A stretch of DNA of 50,142 nt from Bacteroides pyogenes DSM 20611 = JCM 6294 (GCF_000428105.1 NZ_ATZH01000033.1:1-50142), one strand, 5' to 3'. Shown: positions 21,908-31,232, counted from the first letter of the stretch. Made by a program: numbers and translations. Notes: generated by a model from the sequence alone, not told the origin.

Positions 21908-22237
21908 ATGATGAGAGATTACAAAGTAGATAAAGCCCGGTTTTCGGATGATTTCCGTCGCAGCGTTTACGAGATAGTGGCGCAGATCCCTCCGGGAAAA
22001 GTCGTCACTTACGGAGAGATTGCCACCCTGCTCGGTATGCCCGGACGCTCGCGTCTGGTGGGGAAGGCGTTGAAGGAAGTTCCGCCGCAGTTTTCCCTCC
22101 CTTGTCATCGTGTGGTGAATGCGGCGGGACGCCTCGTCCCCGGATGGGCGGAACAGAAAGAATTGCTGCTGGCGGAGGGCGTCCGGCTGAAAGCCAACGG
22201 TTGTGTGGACTTGAAACGCTTTAGAATGAAAACATAG
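21908..22237 (+). CDS. Short MGMT-family protein with an intact PCHR active-site motif
   Basis: A protein of 109 residues (start ATG at 21908; the adjacent ATG at 21911 is equally possible) consisting only of the C-terminal DNA-binding and active-site domain of O6-alkylguanine-DNA alkyltransferases. It has the helix-turn-helix with VTYGEIATLLGMPGRSRLVG and the acceptor motif PCHRVV. Atl-type proteins usually carry Trp in place of this Cys, so here methyl transfer remains possible, though the N-terminal domain of full-length Ogt/Ada-C is missing. An upstream extension of the frame into the GC-rich repeat is not believed to be coding. Its last 17 bases overlap the 3' end of the converging receptor gene. 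Confidence 0.82.
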   Translation: MMRDYKVDKARFSDDFRRSVYEIVAQIPPGKVVTYGEIATLLGMPGRSRLVGKALKEVPPQFSLPCHRVVNAAGRLVPGWAEQKELLLAEGVRLKANGCVDLKRFRMKT

Positions 22238-24908
22238 CCTTTATCAGACATTCCCGCGGACGGAGCGTATTAGCGGAGTATCGCTGTGTGAGATGGTCGA
22301 TATACGTATGGTTCAGCGTGGAGTGATTCAACAAATTATTCACGGCAAACTCGATTTCGAACAGACGATGCGAAAAAAGCAGCGAAGCGTCGGCAAAATA
22401 AGTTGCTTTCCGGTTTCTGTTGTTGTGTGATATCTCTTGGGTGACTCTTCCTTTCCAGTGCTGCGAGAAAACGATGTTAAGGTCTATCGTATGATGAAAG
22501 CTCCATGCTTTTACCGCGCCGTTCTCCGGAAGGTCCAGCTGCGACAGCGTGTGTATGGCGGAGCTGCTCCCTTCGAAGCTGAGGCTTCTTACCGGTCGCA
22601 GGGAGAAATCGAATCTTAAAGAATACATTTGCATGGTGCTGTTCGCCATCCGCTCTTCCAGCAGCATCTTGTCTTTTTTGTTGGAATAGCTCATGCCTAC
22701 GGAGGTATACAGCTTGCTCCAGGCAAACGTTTTCGACAGTTTTCCATTTACGCCGTACAGGTGGTTTGTATGAGGGCGGTCGTAAGTTTCCGTCACCGAA
22801 AGGTATTTCTCTTTGTTGCGGTAGCCGTAAATAAGTTCTTGCTTGTTTAAGGTGTAAAAACCCGTCAGGCTTGCGAAGAATCCGGTGAGCGGCTGTACGA
22901 AACGCACGCCTATGCTGTTGTAGTAGCTTTTGTCGAACACAGGTTTCGAATGGAACGCAAAAGCCGACCTGTATGAGGTGAACATGTATCCGCCGTATAG
23001 TTTCAGAATGTCCGGTTGTATGCAGGAAAGAGAAGAGCGGCCAATCAGTGTCAGATATGGGCTGAATTCATACTTGACGTTCAGTGACGGTGCAGGCAAA
23101 AACAGATTTTTCCGTGACTGCTCGGATTGCGGCCGTTCGGTTCGCAGGCCGGCATGATAGAATGAGAGGGGAATACTGAACTGTACGTCCCAGAAATCGT
23201 TTTTAAAGTTCAAGCGAGGCTCTATATATGCGTGAAGCGTTTTCAATGTCAAATCGTTGTGATATTCATCGCCCGCAGGCGTGTCGTTGATGGAAAGCGC
23301 GGAACTCATCTTCTTCCGGGCGTAAGAGATACCCGCCTTGTATTTCAGATACCACCCCGCGATCTTGTGCTGGAAATAGGTGTAAGCATCCGATTGAAAA
23401 GATTGCAGGCGGGCATCTTGGGCGAACTTGCCGTAAGGATTGTTTTGGTTCAGCAATTCTTCGTAGAGTCCCGGCTCCACAGTGAAATGTTGTGGCAGAT
23501 CGCGGTAAGAGTTGGCCGAATAGATTGAGAACGAATGGCGGCGAGTGTTTTTCACCAGTTCGAAATGATTGTGCAGGAATTTTCGTTGCGGATGTGTGCG
23601 CTGTCCGGTTTTCTCATCATTCACCCAAAGGTTTAAAGAACTCTTGTGCAGCCCCAGTAGCCCCTTTATTTTATTTTTCAGAAACAGGGCGCTGTCATTC
23701 AACTGATATGTAAATTCTCCTTCCGCCCTGTTCTCCTGCCCGTTATATTGCTCCCGTTCGTCTACCGTGATGGTTTGCGAAGGATAGAAATATGTGGTGC
23801 CCGACCGGTATTCCGCTCTTTCTTTTTGGTGGAGAAAACTCAGTTGAAGGCGTATGTCGTTCGTCTTATCGGGCTTGTACAGGTGGTTTATCGCACCCAG
23901 ATGAGCATCGTTGAACAAGTATCTCGAAGGATCTGCCTCTTTGTTCTGTGAAATGGAAACGGGAAAAAGCTCCGCATCTTCCTCATCCCTGCTTATGTCG
24001 ATGACACCGCTTTGTCCCAAAGGCAGTATTTCCGCAGCGATGTCTTTGCCCGTATTGTTGTTTTTGTACATGCTCAGGTTTTGCTTCCTTCGTCCGAAGA
24101 GCATTCCCAGCAGGCGGTTGTCCCACAATACATCCGGGTCGTTTCCTGCTCCGATGCCTGCGTCTATGAGTTTTATCAGCTTGTTTTTATGGCTGTCTTC
24201 CAGCGTTAAGTTCAATGCGGCATGGTCGCTGAACGTTTTTCCTCTTAAAGCGGCTATCGGCTGGTGCGATTGCAAAACCTGCACCTCTTTTACCATGCCT
24301 GCCGGGATGTTTTTGCTCGCCAAGGCATACCTGTCTTCCATCAGATTCATGCCTTCGATATAAAATCTGTTGATGGGTTTGTCGTGAAACCTGATGGTTC
24401 CGTTTGCCGTTACTTCAATGCCGGGAATTTTCTTCAGTACGTCTTCTATGGTTCTGTCCTGTGGCATTCTGAATCCGCTCACGGTATAGGTGATGGTATC
24501 TTTCTCTTTCCTGATCCGTTGACCAGTTATTTTTACTTCCTTGATTTTATATGTGGTTTCCTCCAGTTCGACTGTCGTTCCGTTCTTAAAACTTCGGGCG
24601 GGCAACAGGACTCTCCGGTATCCCATGTACGTGAACGACAGGAATTCTGCAGTTCGCGTTCCCCGGTTTATGATTTCAAAATGGCCGTTGCTGTCGGTAT
24701 ACGAATAAGACATGATGGTGCTGTCTGCCGCAAGCAAGCTGACCGCAACCGCTTCCAGCGGTTGTTTGTTTTGTCCGTCCGCCACTTTGCCTGTATAACC
24801 CGTTTGCGCGGCTACAACCATGTGCCGGAAGAAAATGAGACAGAAGATGCCGAAGTGTTTCATGGAGCCTGTTTCCCAATATGTAAGGAAAAAGTTCACG
24901 CGTTTCAT
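22221..24908 (-). CDS. TonB-receptor-like outer-membrane barrel paired with GLPGLI protein
   Basis: An 895-residue outer-membrane protein. A carboxypeptidase-regulatory-like domain (about 38-115; GKVADGQNKQPLEAVAVSLL) is followed by a plug-like region (about 120-230; TIEDVLKKIPGIEV, RFYIEGMNLMEDRY) and a large barrel ending in Phe. The start ATG at 24908 overlaps the stop of the GLPGLI gene by ATGA, indicating translational coupling; an ATG at 24863 would give a more usual signal peptide (MKHFGIFCLIFF). It is not of the SusC type and no SusD partner is present. The substrate is unknown; its operon contains a secreted small peptide, which could be its cargo or ligand (inference). Confidence 0.8.
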   Translation of the reverse strand: MKRVNFFLTYWETGSMKHFGIFCLIFFRHMVVAAQTGYTGKVADGQNKQPLEAVAVSLLAADSTIMSYSYTDSNGHFEIINRGTRTAEFLSFTYMGYRRVLLPARSFKNGTTVELEETTYKIKEVKITGQRIRKEKDTITYTVSGFRMPQDRTIEDVLKKIPGIEVTANGTIRFHDKPINRFYIEGMNLMEDRYALASKNIPAGMVKEVQVLQSHQPIAALRGKTFSDHAALNLTLEDSHKNKLIKLIDAGIGAGNDPDVLWDNRLLGMLFGRRKQNLSMYKNNNTGKDIAAEILPLGQSGVIDISRDEEDAELFPVSISQNKEADPSRYLFNDAHLGAINHLYKPDKTNDIRLQLSFLHQKERAEYRSGTTYFYPSQTITVDEREQYNGQENRAEGEFTYQLNDSALFLKNKIKGLLGLHKSSLNLWVNDEKTGQRTHPQRKFLHNHFELVKNTRRHSFSIYSANSYRDLPQHFTVEPGLYEELLNQNNPYGKFAQDARLQSFQSDAYTYFQHKIAGWYLKYKAGISYARKKMSSALSINDTPAGDEYHNDLTLKTLHAYIEPRLNFKNDFWDVQFSIPLSFYHAGLRTERPQSEQSRKNLFLPAPSLNVKYEFSPYLTLIGRSSLSCIQPDILKLYGGYMFTSYRSAFAFHSKPVFDKSYYNSIGVRFVQPLTGFFASLTGFYTLNKQELIYGYRNKEKYLSVTETYDRPHTNHLYGVNGKLSKTFAWSKLYTSVGMSYSNKKDKMLLEERMANSTMQMYSLRFDFSLRPVRSLSFEGSSSAIHTLSQLDLPENGAVKAWSFHHTIDLNIVFSQHWKGRVTQEISHNNRNRKATYFADASLLFSHRLFEIEFAVNNLLNHSTLNHTYIDHLTQRYSANTLRPRECLIKAMFSF

Positions 24909-25732
24909 GGCGTTACTCTTTCTATGTAGTTGAATTTCCGCTTGGGAAATGCGGAAACTGCTTTTCCATTCGAAGTTATTTCTACCGGAGGTTCTATTCC
25001 GTGCTTTCTCAGAAAAGTGTTCATGTCTTCTTTATGCAGGAACAGCGACTTCAAATATTCGCTTTTGCTGCATTTGATGTAATTCTTTTTAGGCAGCCGG
25101 ATAGCGGGGGCATCCGAAACGTTTTTTATTTCGATGCATGTGAACCGATACTCTTTTTCCGAATCTTCCGCTTGCAATATCAGTCCGGGAAGTCCGCATA
25201 GTTTCCAAGGTCCGTCTTCGACGGGTATGTCCGGAGCAAACCATGCTGTCCATTTTCTGCCCAAGAAGTTTGTTTCCGCTTTTTGGCAATCATATCCCGC
25301 AATCTGCTTTTTTTCTCCGAAGACCTCCCACTGTGGAATTTCCATTTTCTCCGTGTATAGAAAGGATGACTTTATCAGTTGGTCTGTAAGTGTCAATCTG
25401 CCTTTCTCCGGATAATTCTTGTAGATCACTGTGTGTTGCGTGCTCACCGGATACTTCACTTTGTCTCTTGCAGCCAAGATTTCTTCCAGCGACGCCCCTT
25501 TCGCTGTGAGGCTGTCGCGCAGTCTGGCGTGTTCCCTACACCATAGGCTGTAAAATTCAGAAGCCCCTTTGCTGATGCTCAACACCATTTCGTCTTGTTT
25601 CACTTTCCCTTTTTCCGGATAGTCTATATAAGATTCCGTATAATGGCATTCAAGGAACGGCTCATGCTGGGCGAAGGCACTGGACAAGCTTAAGGCAAGG
25701 GCTAAAAATGAAAGATAAATGCTCTTTTTCAT
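24905..25732 (-). CDS. GLPGLI-family exported protein
   Basis: A 275-residue protein named for the motif it carries, CGLPGLILQAED (around residue 180). ATG at 25732 is chosen because it opens a clear signal peptide (LALALSLSSAFAQ); the frame is open further upstream into the terminator, which is not plausible coding. GLPGLI proteins are frequent in Bacteroidetes, usually beside TonB-type barrels, and have no proven function. Here the gene follows the 54-residue peptide gene across a terminator and is coupled to the receptor gene by a 4-base overlap. Confidence 0.88.
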   Translation of the reverse strand: MKKSIYLSFLALALSLSSAFAQHEPFLECHYTESYIDYPEKGKVKQDEMVLSISKGASEFYSLWCREHARLRDSLTAKGASLEEILAARDKVKYPVSTQHTVIYKNYPEKGRLTLTDQLIKSSFLYTEKMEIPQWEVFGEKKQIAGYDCQKAETNFLGRKWTAWFAPDIPVEDGPWKLCGLPGLILQAEDSEKEYRFTCIEIKNVSDAPAIRLPKKNYIKCSKSEYLKSLFLHKEDMNTFLRKHGIEPPVEITSNGKAVSAFPKRKFNYIERVTP

Positions 25733-25765
25733 AGGAAGAAAGTTTGATGTTTTTCGAAAAATTAC

Positions 25766-25818
25766 AAACAAAAAGAGTAGATATGCCACTGTCTTTATTA
25801 TTAATAGGGCATATCTAC
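25766..25818 (-). terminator. Intrinsic terminator between the small-peptide gene and the GLPGLI gene
   Basis: On the minus strand GTAGATATGCC (25818-25808) pairs perfectly with GGCATATCTAC (25787-25777) around a 20-base loop and is followed by TCTTTTTGTTTG. It begins 12 bases after the peptide stop codon. Partial read-through would give much more peptide message than receptor message. Confidence 0.75.
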
Positions 25819-25830
25819 CCCCGATTCCAA

Positions 25831-25995
25831 TTAACAATTATCTTCCATATAGTCTATGAGGGCCACTATAACTGATGCTGGAACTCTAGCATCAGTTGCA
25901 TACACTTTACCGCAAGCTATAAAATATTGGTAGCTTTTTGCAAATACCAATGTTGTGCTCGCTAATAGCGCACAAATTAAAAACAACTTTTTCAT
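25831..25995 (-). CDS. 54-residue secreted two-cysteine peptide
   Basis: A small gene running from ATG at 25995 to TAA at 25831-25833. The first 19-20 residues are a typical Sec signal (MKKLFLICALLASTTLVFAK), with cleavage expected at VFA/KS. The mature peptide of about 35 residues has one Cys in FIACGK and one as the final residue (EDNC), so a disulfide closing a loop of some 26 residues is possible in the periplasm. It has its own strong promoter and terminator and heads the GLPGLI/receptor cassette. I do not recognise the family. It lacks the double-glycine leader of bacteroidetocins. A secreted signal, toxin or receptor cargo are all only inference. Confidence 0.7.
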   Translation of the reverse strand: MKKLFLICALLASTTLVFAKSYQYFIACGKVYATDARVPASVIVALIDYMEDNC

Positions 25996-26124
25996 AAGCA
26001 TATGATTTAAAAGTTATATGACTAAAATAGTCAGCCATATTTGTTGCTTTTTTTGATAGTCTCAACATACTTATTGTTTATAGAGATATATTGAAATGCT
26101 ATTTAAAGTTATTTTATTGTTTTA

Positions 26125-26154
26125 CAAAAATAAAATAAAAAAATGAATTTACAA
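26125..26154 (-). promoter_or_regulatory. Strong Bacteroidetes promoter of the peptide/GLPGLI/receptor cassette
   Basis: On the minus strand TTG (26154-26152) is followed after exactly 19 bases by TATTTTTG (26132-26125), a full -33/-7 match. Transcription would begin about 120 bases before the peptide ATG, leaving a long leader that contains a small hairpin, GACTA/TAGTC. Confidence 0.7.
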
Positions 26155-26221
26155 TGTAGAAGATGTTAATTTTATATTGTGGAAATCCTTTTATTATGAA
26201 AAATATCCATAGAGAGAAAAA

Positions 26222-26250
26222 GGGGCTGCCCGATCTCTCCGGACAGCCCC
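26222..26250 (-). terminator. Terminator of the pyruvate:ferredoxin oxidoreductase gene
   Basis: GGGGCTG and CAGCCCC form the outer stem and CCG/CGG the inner stem with one mismatch. On the minus strand a TTTTTCTCTC tail follows. It lies 35 bases after the nifJ stop. Confidence 0.8.
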
Positions 26251-26284
26251 TTGCTTATGATTCAGAATACTGATTCTTGTTTAA

Positions 26285-29200
26285 TTATTCAGCATCCCAG
26301 TTGCCTTTTGCCAATCGCTTGTAGCTGTTGTAACGCCATTTTGCGTTTTCTTCGGCAGCTTGGAACAGTTCTTCGGCTTCGGCAGGATATTGCTTCATTA
26401 CCGATGCGTAACGAACCTCGCCTTTCAAGAAACCTTGGAAGTCTTCCCACTTCGGCTCTTTGCTGTCGAGCTGGAACGGATTCTTTCCTTCTGCTTCCAG
26501 TGCCGGATTGTAGCGCCACAGGTGCCAGTAACCGCATGCAACCGCTTTGGCTTCTTCTTCCTGGCTCTTACCCATACCGGCTTTCAATCCGTGGCTGATA
26601 CACGGAGCGTAAGCGATGATGAGCGACGGACCCGGATATGCTTCGGCTTCGCGGATGGCTTTCAGTGTTTGAGCCTGATCGGCGCCCATTGCAATCTGTG
26701 CTACGTATACATAGCCGTAAGTAGTTGCCATCAGACCGAGATCTTTTTTGCGTACACGCTTGCCGGCTGCGGCAAATTTCGCAATGGCGCCCACAGGAGT
26801 TGCCTTAGACGATTGACCGCCCGTATTGGAATAAACCTCTGTGTCGAGAACAAGGATGTTCACATCTTTGCCGGAAGCGATTACGTGGTCGAGACCTCCG
26901 TAGCCGATATCGTATGAAGCGCCGTCGCCACCGATGATCCACTGGCTGCGTTTTACCAGATAATGTTTCAGTTCGGCAATCTGGCGGCAGTGTTCGCACT
27001 TGTCTTTCGCGCCTTCTACCAGCGGAATGATCTTGGCGGCCAGTTCTTTTGTCTTGTCGGCGTCGAGCATGTTTTCGATCCATTCTTTGAACAGCTCTTT
27101 GTGTTCGGCAGAGCAAGAGTCGCCGGCGATGGCTTCGTTCATTATTTTAACGATACGCGCGCGCATCTTCTCGTTGGCCAGTTCCATACCCAAACCGAAT
27201 TCGCAGAAGTCTTCGAACAATGAGTTCGCCCATGCCGGACCGTGTCCTTGTTCGTTGGTCGTATACGGAGTAGAGGGCACGGAGCCTGAGTAGATGGAAG
27301 AACATCCGGTGGCGTTGGCAACCATTTCGCGGTCGCCGAACAACTGAGTGATCAGTTTAACGTACGGAGTTTCGCCGCAACCTGAACAAGCGCCCGAGAA
27401 TTCGAACAGCGGAGTAGCGAACTGAGAGTTCTTCACGTTTGCTTTGATGTCTACCAAGTGCTGTTTGCTCTTCACATTGTCTGCGCAGTAAGACCAGTTT
27501 TCTGCTTGTGCCAACTGGCTTTCGAGGTGTTTCATGGTCAGAGCCTTGCCGCCCTTCTTCGGATTGCCCGGACAAACATCGGCACAGTTGCCGCAACCCA
27601 GACAGTCGAGTACGTCGACCTGAATGCGGAATGTCATGCCTTCGAATGCTTTTCCTACGGCTTTCAGCTGTTCGAAGTTGGCGCCCTTCTGTTCTTCGGC
27701 ATCCAATACGAACGGACGGATGGAAGCGTGGGGACAAACGTAAGCACACTTGTTACACTGGATACAGTTTTCGGGATTCCATTCCGGAACGAAAGCCGCT
27801 ACGCCGCGTTTCTCGAATTTGGCTGTTCCCTGATGCCAAGTACCGTCTTCGATTCCTTTGAATGCCGATACCGGAAGCAGGTCGCCGTCTTGCGCGTTGA
27901 TGGGGCGAACCACTTCGTTGATGAATGCCGGATCGTTGTTTTCCACTTTCGCATCATCGGGAAGATTGGCCCAAGCCGGATCGACGGTGAGCTGTTTGTA
28001 TTCGCCGCCACGGTCTACTGCCGCATAGTTCTTGTTCACCACGTCTTCGCCCTTCTTGCCGTATGACTTGACGATGAATTTCTTCATTTGTTCTACAGCC
28101 TGATCTACGGGGATAACGTTCGTGATGCGGAAGAATGCCGACTGAAGGATGGTGTTGGTACGGTTGCCCAATCCGATTTCCTGTGCAATCTGGGTAGCAT
28201 TGATGTAGTATACCGAAATATTGTTCTTGGCGAAATATCTTTTCACCTTGTTGGGCAGGTGCTTAGCCAGTTCTTCTCCTTCCCAGATGGTGTTGAGTAA
28301 GAAAGAACCGTTCTTTTGCAAACCGCGCGTTACGTCGTACATGTGCAGGTAGGCCTGTACGTGGCAAGCCACGAAATTCGGAGTATTTACCAGATAAGTG
28401 GAACGAATCGGGTTGTCGCCGAAACGCAGGTGCGAACAGGTGAAACCTCCCGACTTCTTCGAGTCGTAAGAGAAATAAGCCTGACAGTATTTGTTCGTAT
28501 TGTCGCCGATAATCTTCACCGAGTTCTTGTTGGCGCCTACCGTACCGTCGGCTCCCAGACCGTAGAACTTGGCTTCGAACATGCCTTCGCCGCCCAAAGC
28601 CAACTCTTCTTTCATCGGAAGCGAGGTGAATGTCACGTCGTCTACGATACCGATGGTGAAGTGGTTCTTCGGCATTGGCAAAGCCAGATTCTCGAATACC
28701 GAGAGGATCTGTGCCGGAGTAGTGTCTTTTGAGCTGAGGCCATAGCGTCCGCCAACGATAACCGGAGCGTTTTCTTGTCCGTAGAAACAGTTTTTCACGT
28801 CAAGATACAGCGGTTCGCCGTTAGCACCCGGTTCTTTCGTGCGGTCGAGCACGGCAATGTTCTTCGCTGTCTTCGGAACGGCTGCGAGGAAGTGCTTGGC
28901 AGAGAACGGACGGTACAAGTGTACGGCAACCATACCTACCTTTTCGCCTTGGGCTACCAAGTGGTCGATGGCTTCGCGGGCGGCTTCCGTCACAGAACCC
29001 ATAGCGATGATCACGCGTTCTGCATCTTCGGCGCCGTAGTAGTTGAACAAACCGTATTTGCGACCGGTGAGTTTGTAGATTTCGTTCATGTATTCTTCTA
29101 CGATGGCGGGAACTGCTTCATAGTAGCTGTTTCCCGATTCGCGGTGCTGGAAGAAGTGGTCGGGGTTTTCGGCCATACCGCGGGCAACCGGCTTCATCGG

Positions 29201-29833
29201 GTTCAATGCACGGGCACGGAATTCGGCCAACGCTTTTTGGTCGATCAGCGGAGCGAGGTCTTCGTTCTCCAGCATTTCAATTTTCTGGATTTCGTGAGAA
29301 GTACGGAATCCGTCGAAGAAGTTCATGAACGGTACACGCGCTTTGATGGTAGAAAGGTGGGCAACACCCGCCAAGTCCATTACCTCCTGTACGGAACCTT
29401 CGGCCAGCATGGCGAATCCTGTCTGGCGTGCCGACATGACGTCTTGGTGGTCGCCGAAGATAGAAAGCGCGTGCGAAGCGATGGTACGTGCCGATACATG
29501 GAATACGCAAGGCAAAAACTCGCCGGCGATTTTATACATGTTGGGGATCATCAAAAGAAGACCCTGAGAAGCAGTATAAGTGGTAGTCAAAGCTCCCGCC
29601 TGAAGCGAACCGTGCACCGCACCGGCAGCGCCGCCTTCAGATTGCATTTCCTGCACCAATACTGTTTCGCCGAAGATGTTCTTGCGTCCTGCGGCAGCCC
29701 ATTCGTCTACGTACTCGGCCATAGTCGAAGAAGGGGTGATGGGGTAGATGGCGGCTACTTCGGAGAACATATATGAAATATGCGCGGCAGCCTGATTACC
29801 ATCACAAGTGATGAATTTCTTCTGTTTAGTCAT
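26285..29833 (-). CDS. nifJ: Pyruvate:ferredoxin (flavodoxin) oxidoreductase
   Basis: A 1182-residue single-chain enzyme that oxidises pyruvate to acetyl-CoA and CO2 with reduction of ferredoxin, central to anaerobic energy metabolism. The N-terminal part has ITPSSTMAEYVDEW of the pyruvate-binding domain. Two ferredoxin-type cluster motifs follow at about 690-702 (CIQCNKCAYVCPH) and 745-757 (CLGCGNCADVCP), a further cysteine group at about 814-820 (CSGCGET), and the thiamine-diphosphate motif GDGASYDIGYGG at about 967-978. Length and order are as in the family. It starts 30 bases after the ATPase gene on the same strand; no good promoter is visible in that gap, so read-through from the ATPase promoter is possible. 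Confidence 0.97.
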   Translation of the reverse strand: MTKQKKFITCDGNQAAAHISYMFSEVAAIYPITPSSTMAEYVDEWAAAGRKNIFGETVLVQEMQSEGGAAGAVHGSLQAGALTTTYTASQGLLLMIPNMYKIAGEFLPCVFHVSARTIASHALSIFGDHQDVMSARQTGFAMLAEGSVQEVMDLAGVAHLSTIKARVPFMNFFDGFRTSHEIQKIEMLENEDLAPLIDQKALAEFRARALNPMKPVARGMAENPDHFFQHRESGNSYYEAVPAIVEEYMNEIYKLTGRKYGLFNYYGAEDAERVIIAMGSVTEAAREAIDHLVAQGEKVGMVAVHLYRPFSAKHFLAAVPKTAKNIAVLDRTKEPGANGEPLYLDVKNCFYGQENAPVIVGGRYGLSSKDTTPAQILSVFENLALPMPKNHFTIGIVDDVTFTSLPMKEELALGGEGMFEAKFYGLGADGTVGANKNSVKIIGDNTNKYCQAYFSYDSKKSGGFTCSHLRFGDNPIRSTYLVNTPNFVACHVQAYLHMYDVTRGLQKNGSFLLNTIWEGEELAKHLPNKVKRYFAKNNISVYYINATQIAQEIGLGNRTNTILQSAFFRITNVIPVDQAVEQMKKFIVKSYGKKGEDVVNKNYAAVDRGGEYKQLTVDPAWANLPDDAKVENNDPAFINEVVRPINAQDGDLLPVSAFKGIEDGTWHQGTAKFEKRGVAAFVPEWNPENCIQCNKCAYVCPHASIRPFVLDAEEQKGANFEQLKAVGKAFEGMTFRIQVDVLDCLGCGNCADVCPGNPKKGGKALTMKHLESQLAQAENWSYCADNVKSKQHLVDIKANVKNSQFATPLFEFSGACSGCGETPYVKLITQLFGDREMVANATGCSSIYSGSVPSTPYTTNEQGHGPAWANSLFEDFCEFGLGMELANEKMRARIVKIMNEAIAGDSCSAEHKELFKEWIENMLDADKTKELAAKIIPLVEGAKDKCEHCRQIAELKHYLVKRSQWIIGGDGASYDIGYGGLDHVIASGKDVNILVLDTEVYSNTGGQSSKATPVGAIAKFAAAGKRVRKKDLGLMATTYGYVYVAQIAMGADQAQTLKAIREAEAYPGPSLIIAYAPCISHGLKAGMGKSQEEEAKAVACGYWHLWRYNPALEAEGKNPFQLDSKEPKWEDFQGFLKGEVRYASVMKQYPAEAEELFQAAEENAKWRYNSYKRLAKGNWDAE

Positions 29834-29863
29834 AACTACATTAATATTTAAGTAAATAAATCG

Positions 29864-31042
29864 CTAATACAAAAAACCGAACATCCAGAGGGGGATTTGG
29901 TTTCCTCTGCCTATCTCCGCCTTATGAAGCGCGTAGGTCACGTTCGGGTTGTTTTTTATCTTGGCTCCTTCACAGCAGATTTTAAACGGTCTGGTATCGT
30001 CTACCATGAAAGAAATATTCTTGTCTCCCTTATGCACTTTGTGGTCTTTCCACAGGGTGTTGGTGAAGAAAGTGTCCAATATGTCCTGCTCTTCCACTTT
30101 CACCGGGAAGATGGAATACATCAGGTTGGAGTTGTGCATCATTATCTTCGACGGTTTCTTGGGGAACTCTTCTCCCTTGGGGTAAACCAGATTGATAAGA
30201 CGCGCATCGGCCAGATACTTGATGTAGTTCATCACTGTGGCGCGCGAGGTTTGTATATCGCTTGCCAGTTGGCTCACGTTCGGCGCTTTCGGACCGTCTA
30301 CCGCCAGCAGGTACAGCAGCTTTTTTATTTTGGGAAGATATTTCAGTTCTATTTGTTTGATCAGCAGGATGTCTACTTCGAGCATCATGTTCATCGTCTT
30401 CAGTAAGTTCTCCGAGAAGTTGCGTTTCTCGAGGAAGAAGGGGTAGAAGCCATGATGTATGTAATCTTGAAAATAGTTCAACGGGCGTACTTTCGAGAGG
30501 ATGCCTTTGGCTATTTGCTCGTGGTTGGCAAGAATCTCTTCGAGAGTGTAAGCGCGGAACTTCATTCCGGTTTGCAGGTTCAGGAACTCTCTGAACGAGA
30601 AGCCGCGAAGGTTGTAGCTTTTCACAATGTCGCGCAGCTCGAGGTTTTCCTCTTTCAGCCGCATGACGGACGATCCGGTGAAGACTATCTTCAGGTTCGG
30701 GAAACGGTCGTAGCACATACGAAGTTCCTTGCTCCATTCCGGATGCTTGAACACTTGGTCGATCAATAGCACTTTTCCGCCGCGTTTCTGAAATTCGTAA
30801 GCGAAGTCTACTAAGCTGTGTCCCGAGAAATAGAAATTGTTCATGTTGATGAACAGGCAAGAGCGGTCGGTACCGAACTTCTCTTTGGCATATTGGAGGA
30901 GGAAAGTCGTTTTTCCTACGCCACGGCTACCTTTGATGCCGATCAGGCGGTCGCTCCAATCTATCTCGTCCATGAGGTCGCGTCGGACAGGAGCATTCGT
31001 ATGCTCGACAAGATAGTTGTGTGTGCGGTAGAATGATTCCAT
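29864..31042 (-). CDS. AAA-type ATPase with DUF4143-like C-terminal domain
   Basis: A 392-residue cytosolic ATPase of a family common in Bacteroides. Walker A is GSRGVGKTT at residues 38-46 and Walker B is KVLLIDQVF near 90-100; a sensor-like VFTGSSVMRLK follows. The C-terminal half has a winged-helix-like segment (SQLASDIQTSRATVMNYIKYL) and the DUF4143-type end. Such proteins are thought to be archaeal-type ATPases of unknown role, sometimes proposed to act as antitoxin-like or nucleic-acid-binding factors; no function is proven. It lies just upstream of nifJ and has its own full promoter. Confidence 0.8.
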   Translation of the reverse strand: MESFYRTHNYLVEHTNAPVRRDLMDEIDWSDRLIGIKGSRGVGKTTFLLQYAKEKFGTDRSCLFINMNNFYFSGHSLVDFAYEFQKRGGKVLLIDQVFKHPEWSKELRMCYDRFPNLKIVFTGSSVMRLKEENLELRDIVKSYNLRGFSFREFLNLQTGMKFRAYTLEEILANHEQIAKGILSKVRPLNYFQDYIHHGFYPFFLEKRNFSENLLKTMNMMLEVDILLIKQIELKYLPKIKKLLYLLAVDGPKAPNVSQLASDIQTSRATVMNYIKYLADARLINLVYPKGEEFPKKPSKIMMHNSNLMYSIFPVKVEEQDILDTFFTNTLWKDHKVHKGDKNISFMVDDTRPFKICCEGAKIKNNPNVTYALHKAEIGRGNQIPLWMFGFLY

Positions 31043-31065
31043 TTCGTTGCTTTGATTTTAGGTCG

Positions 31066-31096
31066 CAAATATAGTTCTTTTTTTAGTATTTGCAAA
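31066..31096 (-). promoter_or_regulatory. Promoter of the AAA ATPase gene
   Basis: On the minus strand TTTG (31096-31093), a 19-base spacer and TATATTTG (31073-31066) make a full Bacteroidetes promoter, 24 bases before the start codon. Confidence 0.7.
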
Positions 31097-31200
31097 GTAG
31101 AGATAGCAAATTTGTGCTTTTATTTATTAGTTTGTCTTTATTGCCTGTTTTCCCGGTTTCTTTTCCTCCGTGCATATTTTTCCGGGATGCTGTTCGGGAC

Positions 31201-31232
31201 ATTGAAGCAGAATCTCAGATCCGGTATTTTTG
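31201..31232 (+). promoter_or_regulatory. Promoter of the ATP-grasp-like gene
   Basis: ATTG at 31201-31204 and TATTTTTG at 31225-31232 are separated by 20 bases. A second -7-like box TACCTTTG follows at 31235-31242. The start codon is at 31289. Confidence 0.5.

Noticed and set aside
25733..25837. 35-residue N-terminal extension of the GLPGLI protein
   Set aside because: It would be encoded by the terminator hairpin and would bury the clear signal peptide that starts at 25732.
25831..25995. Bacteroidetocin-type bacteriocin assignment for the 54-residue peptide
   Set aside because: Bacteroidetocins carry double-glycine leaders as I recall; this one has a Sec signal, so only the two cysteines are shared.
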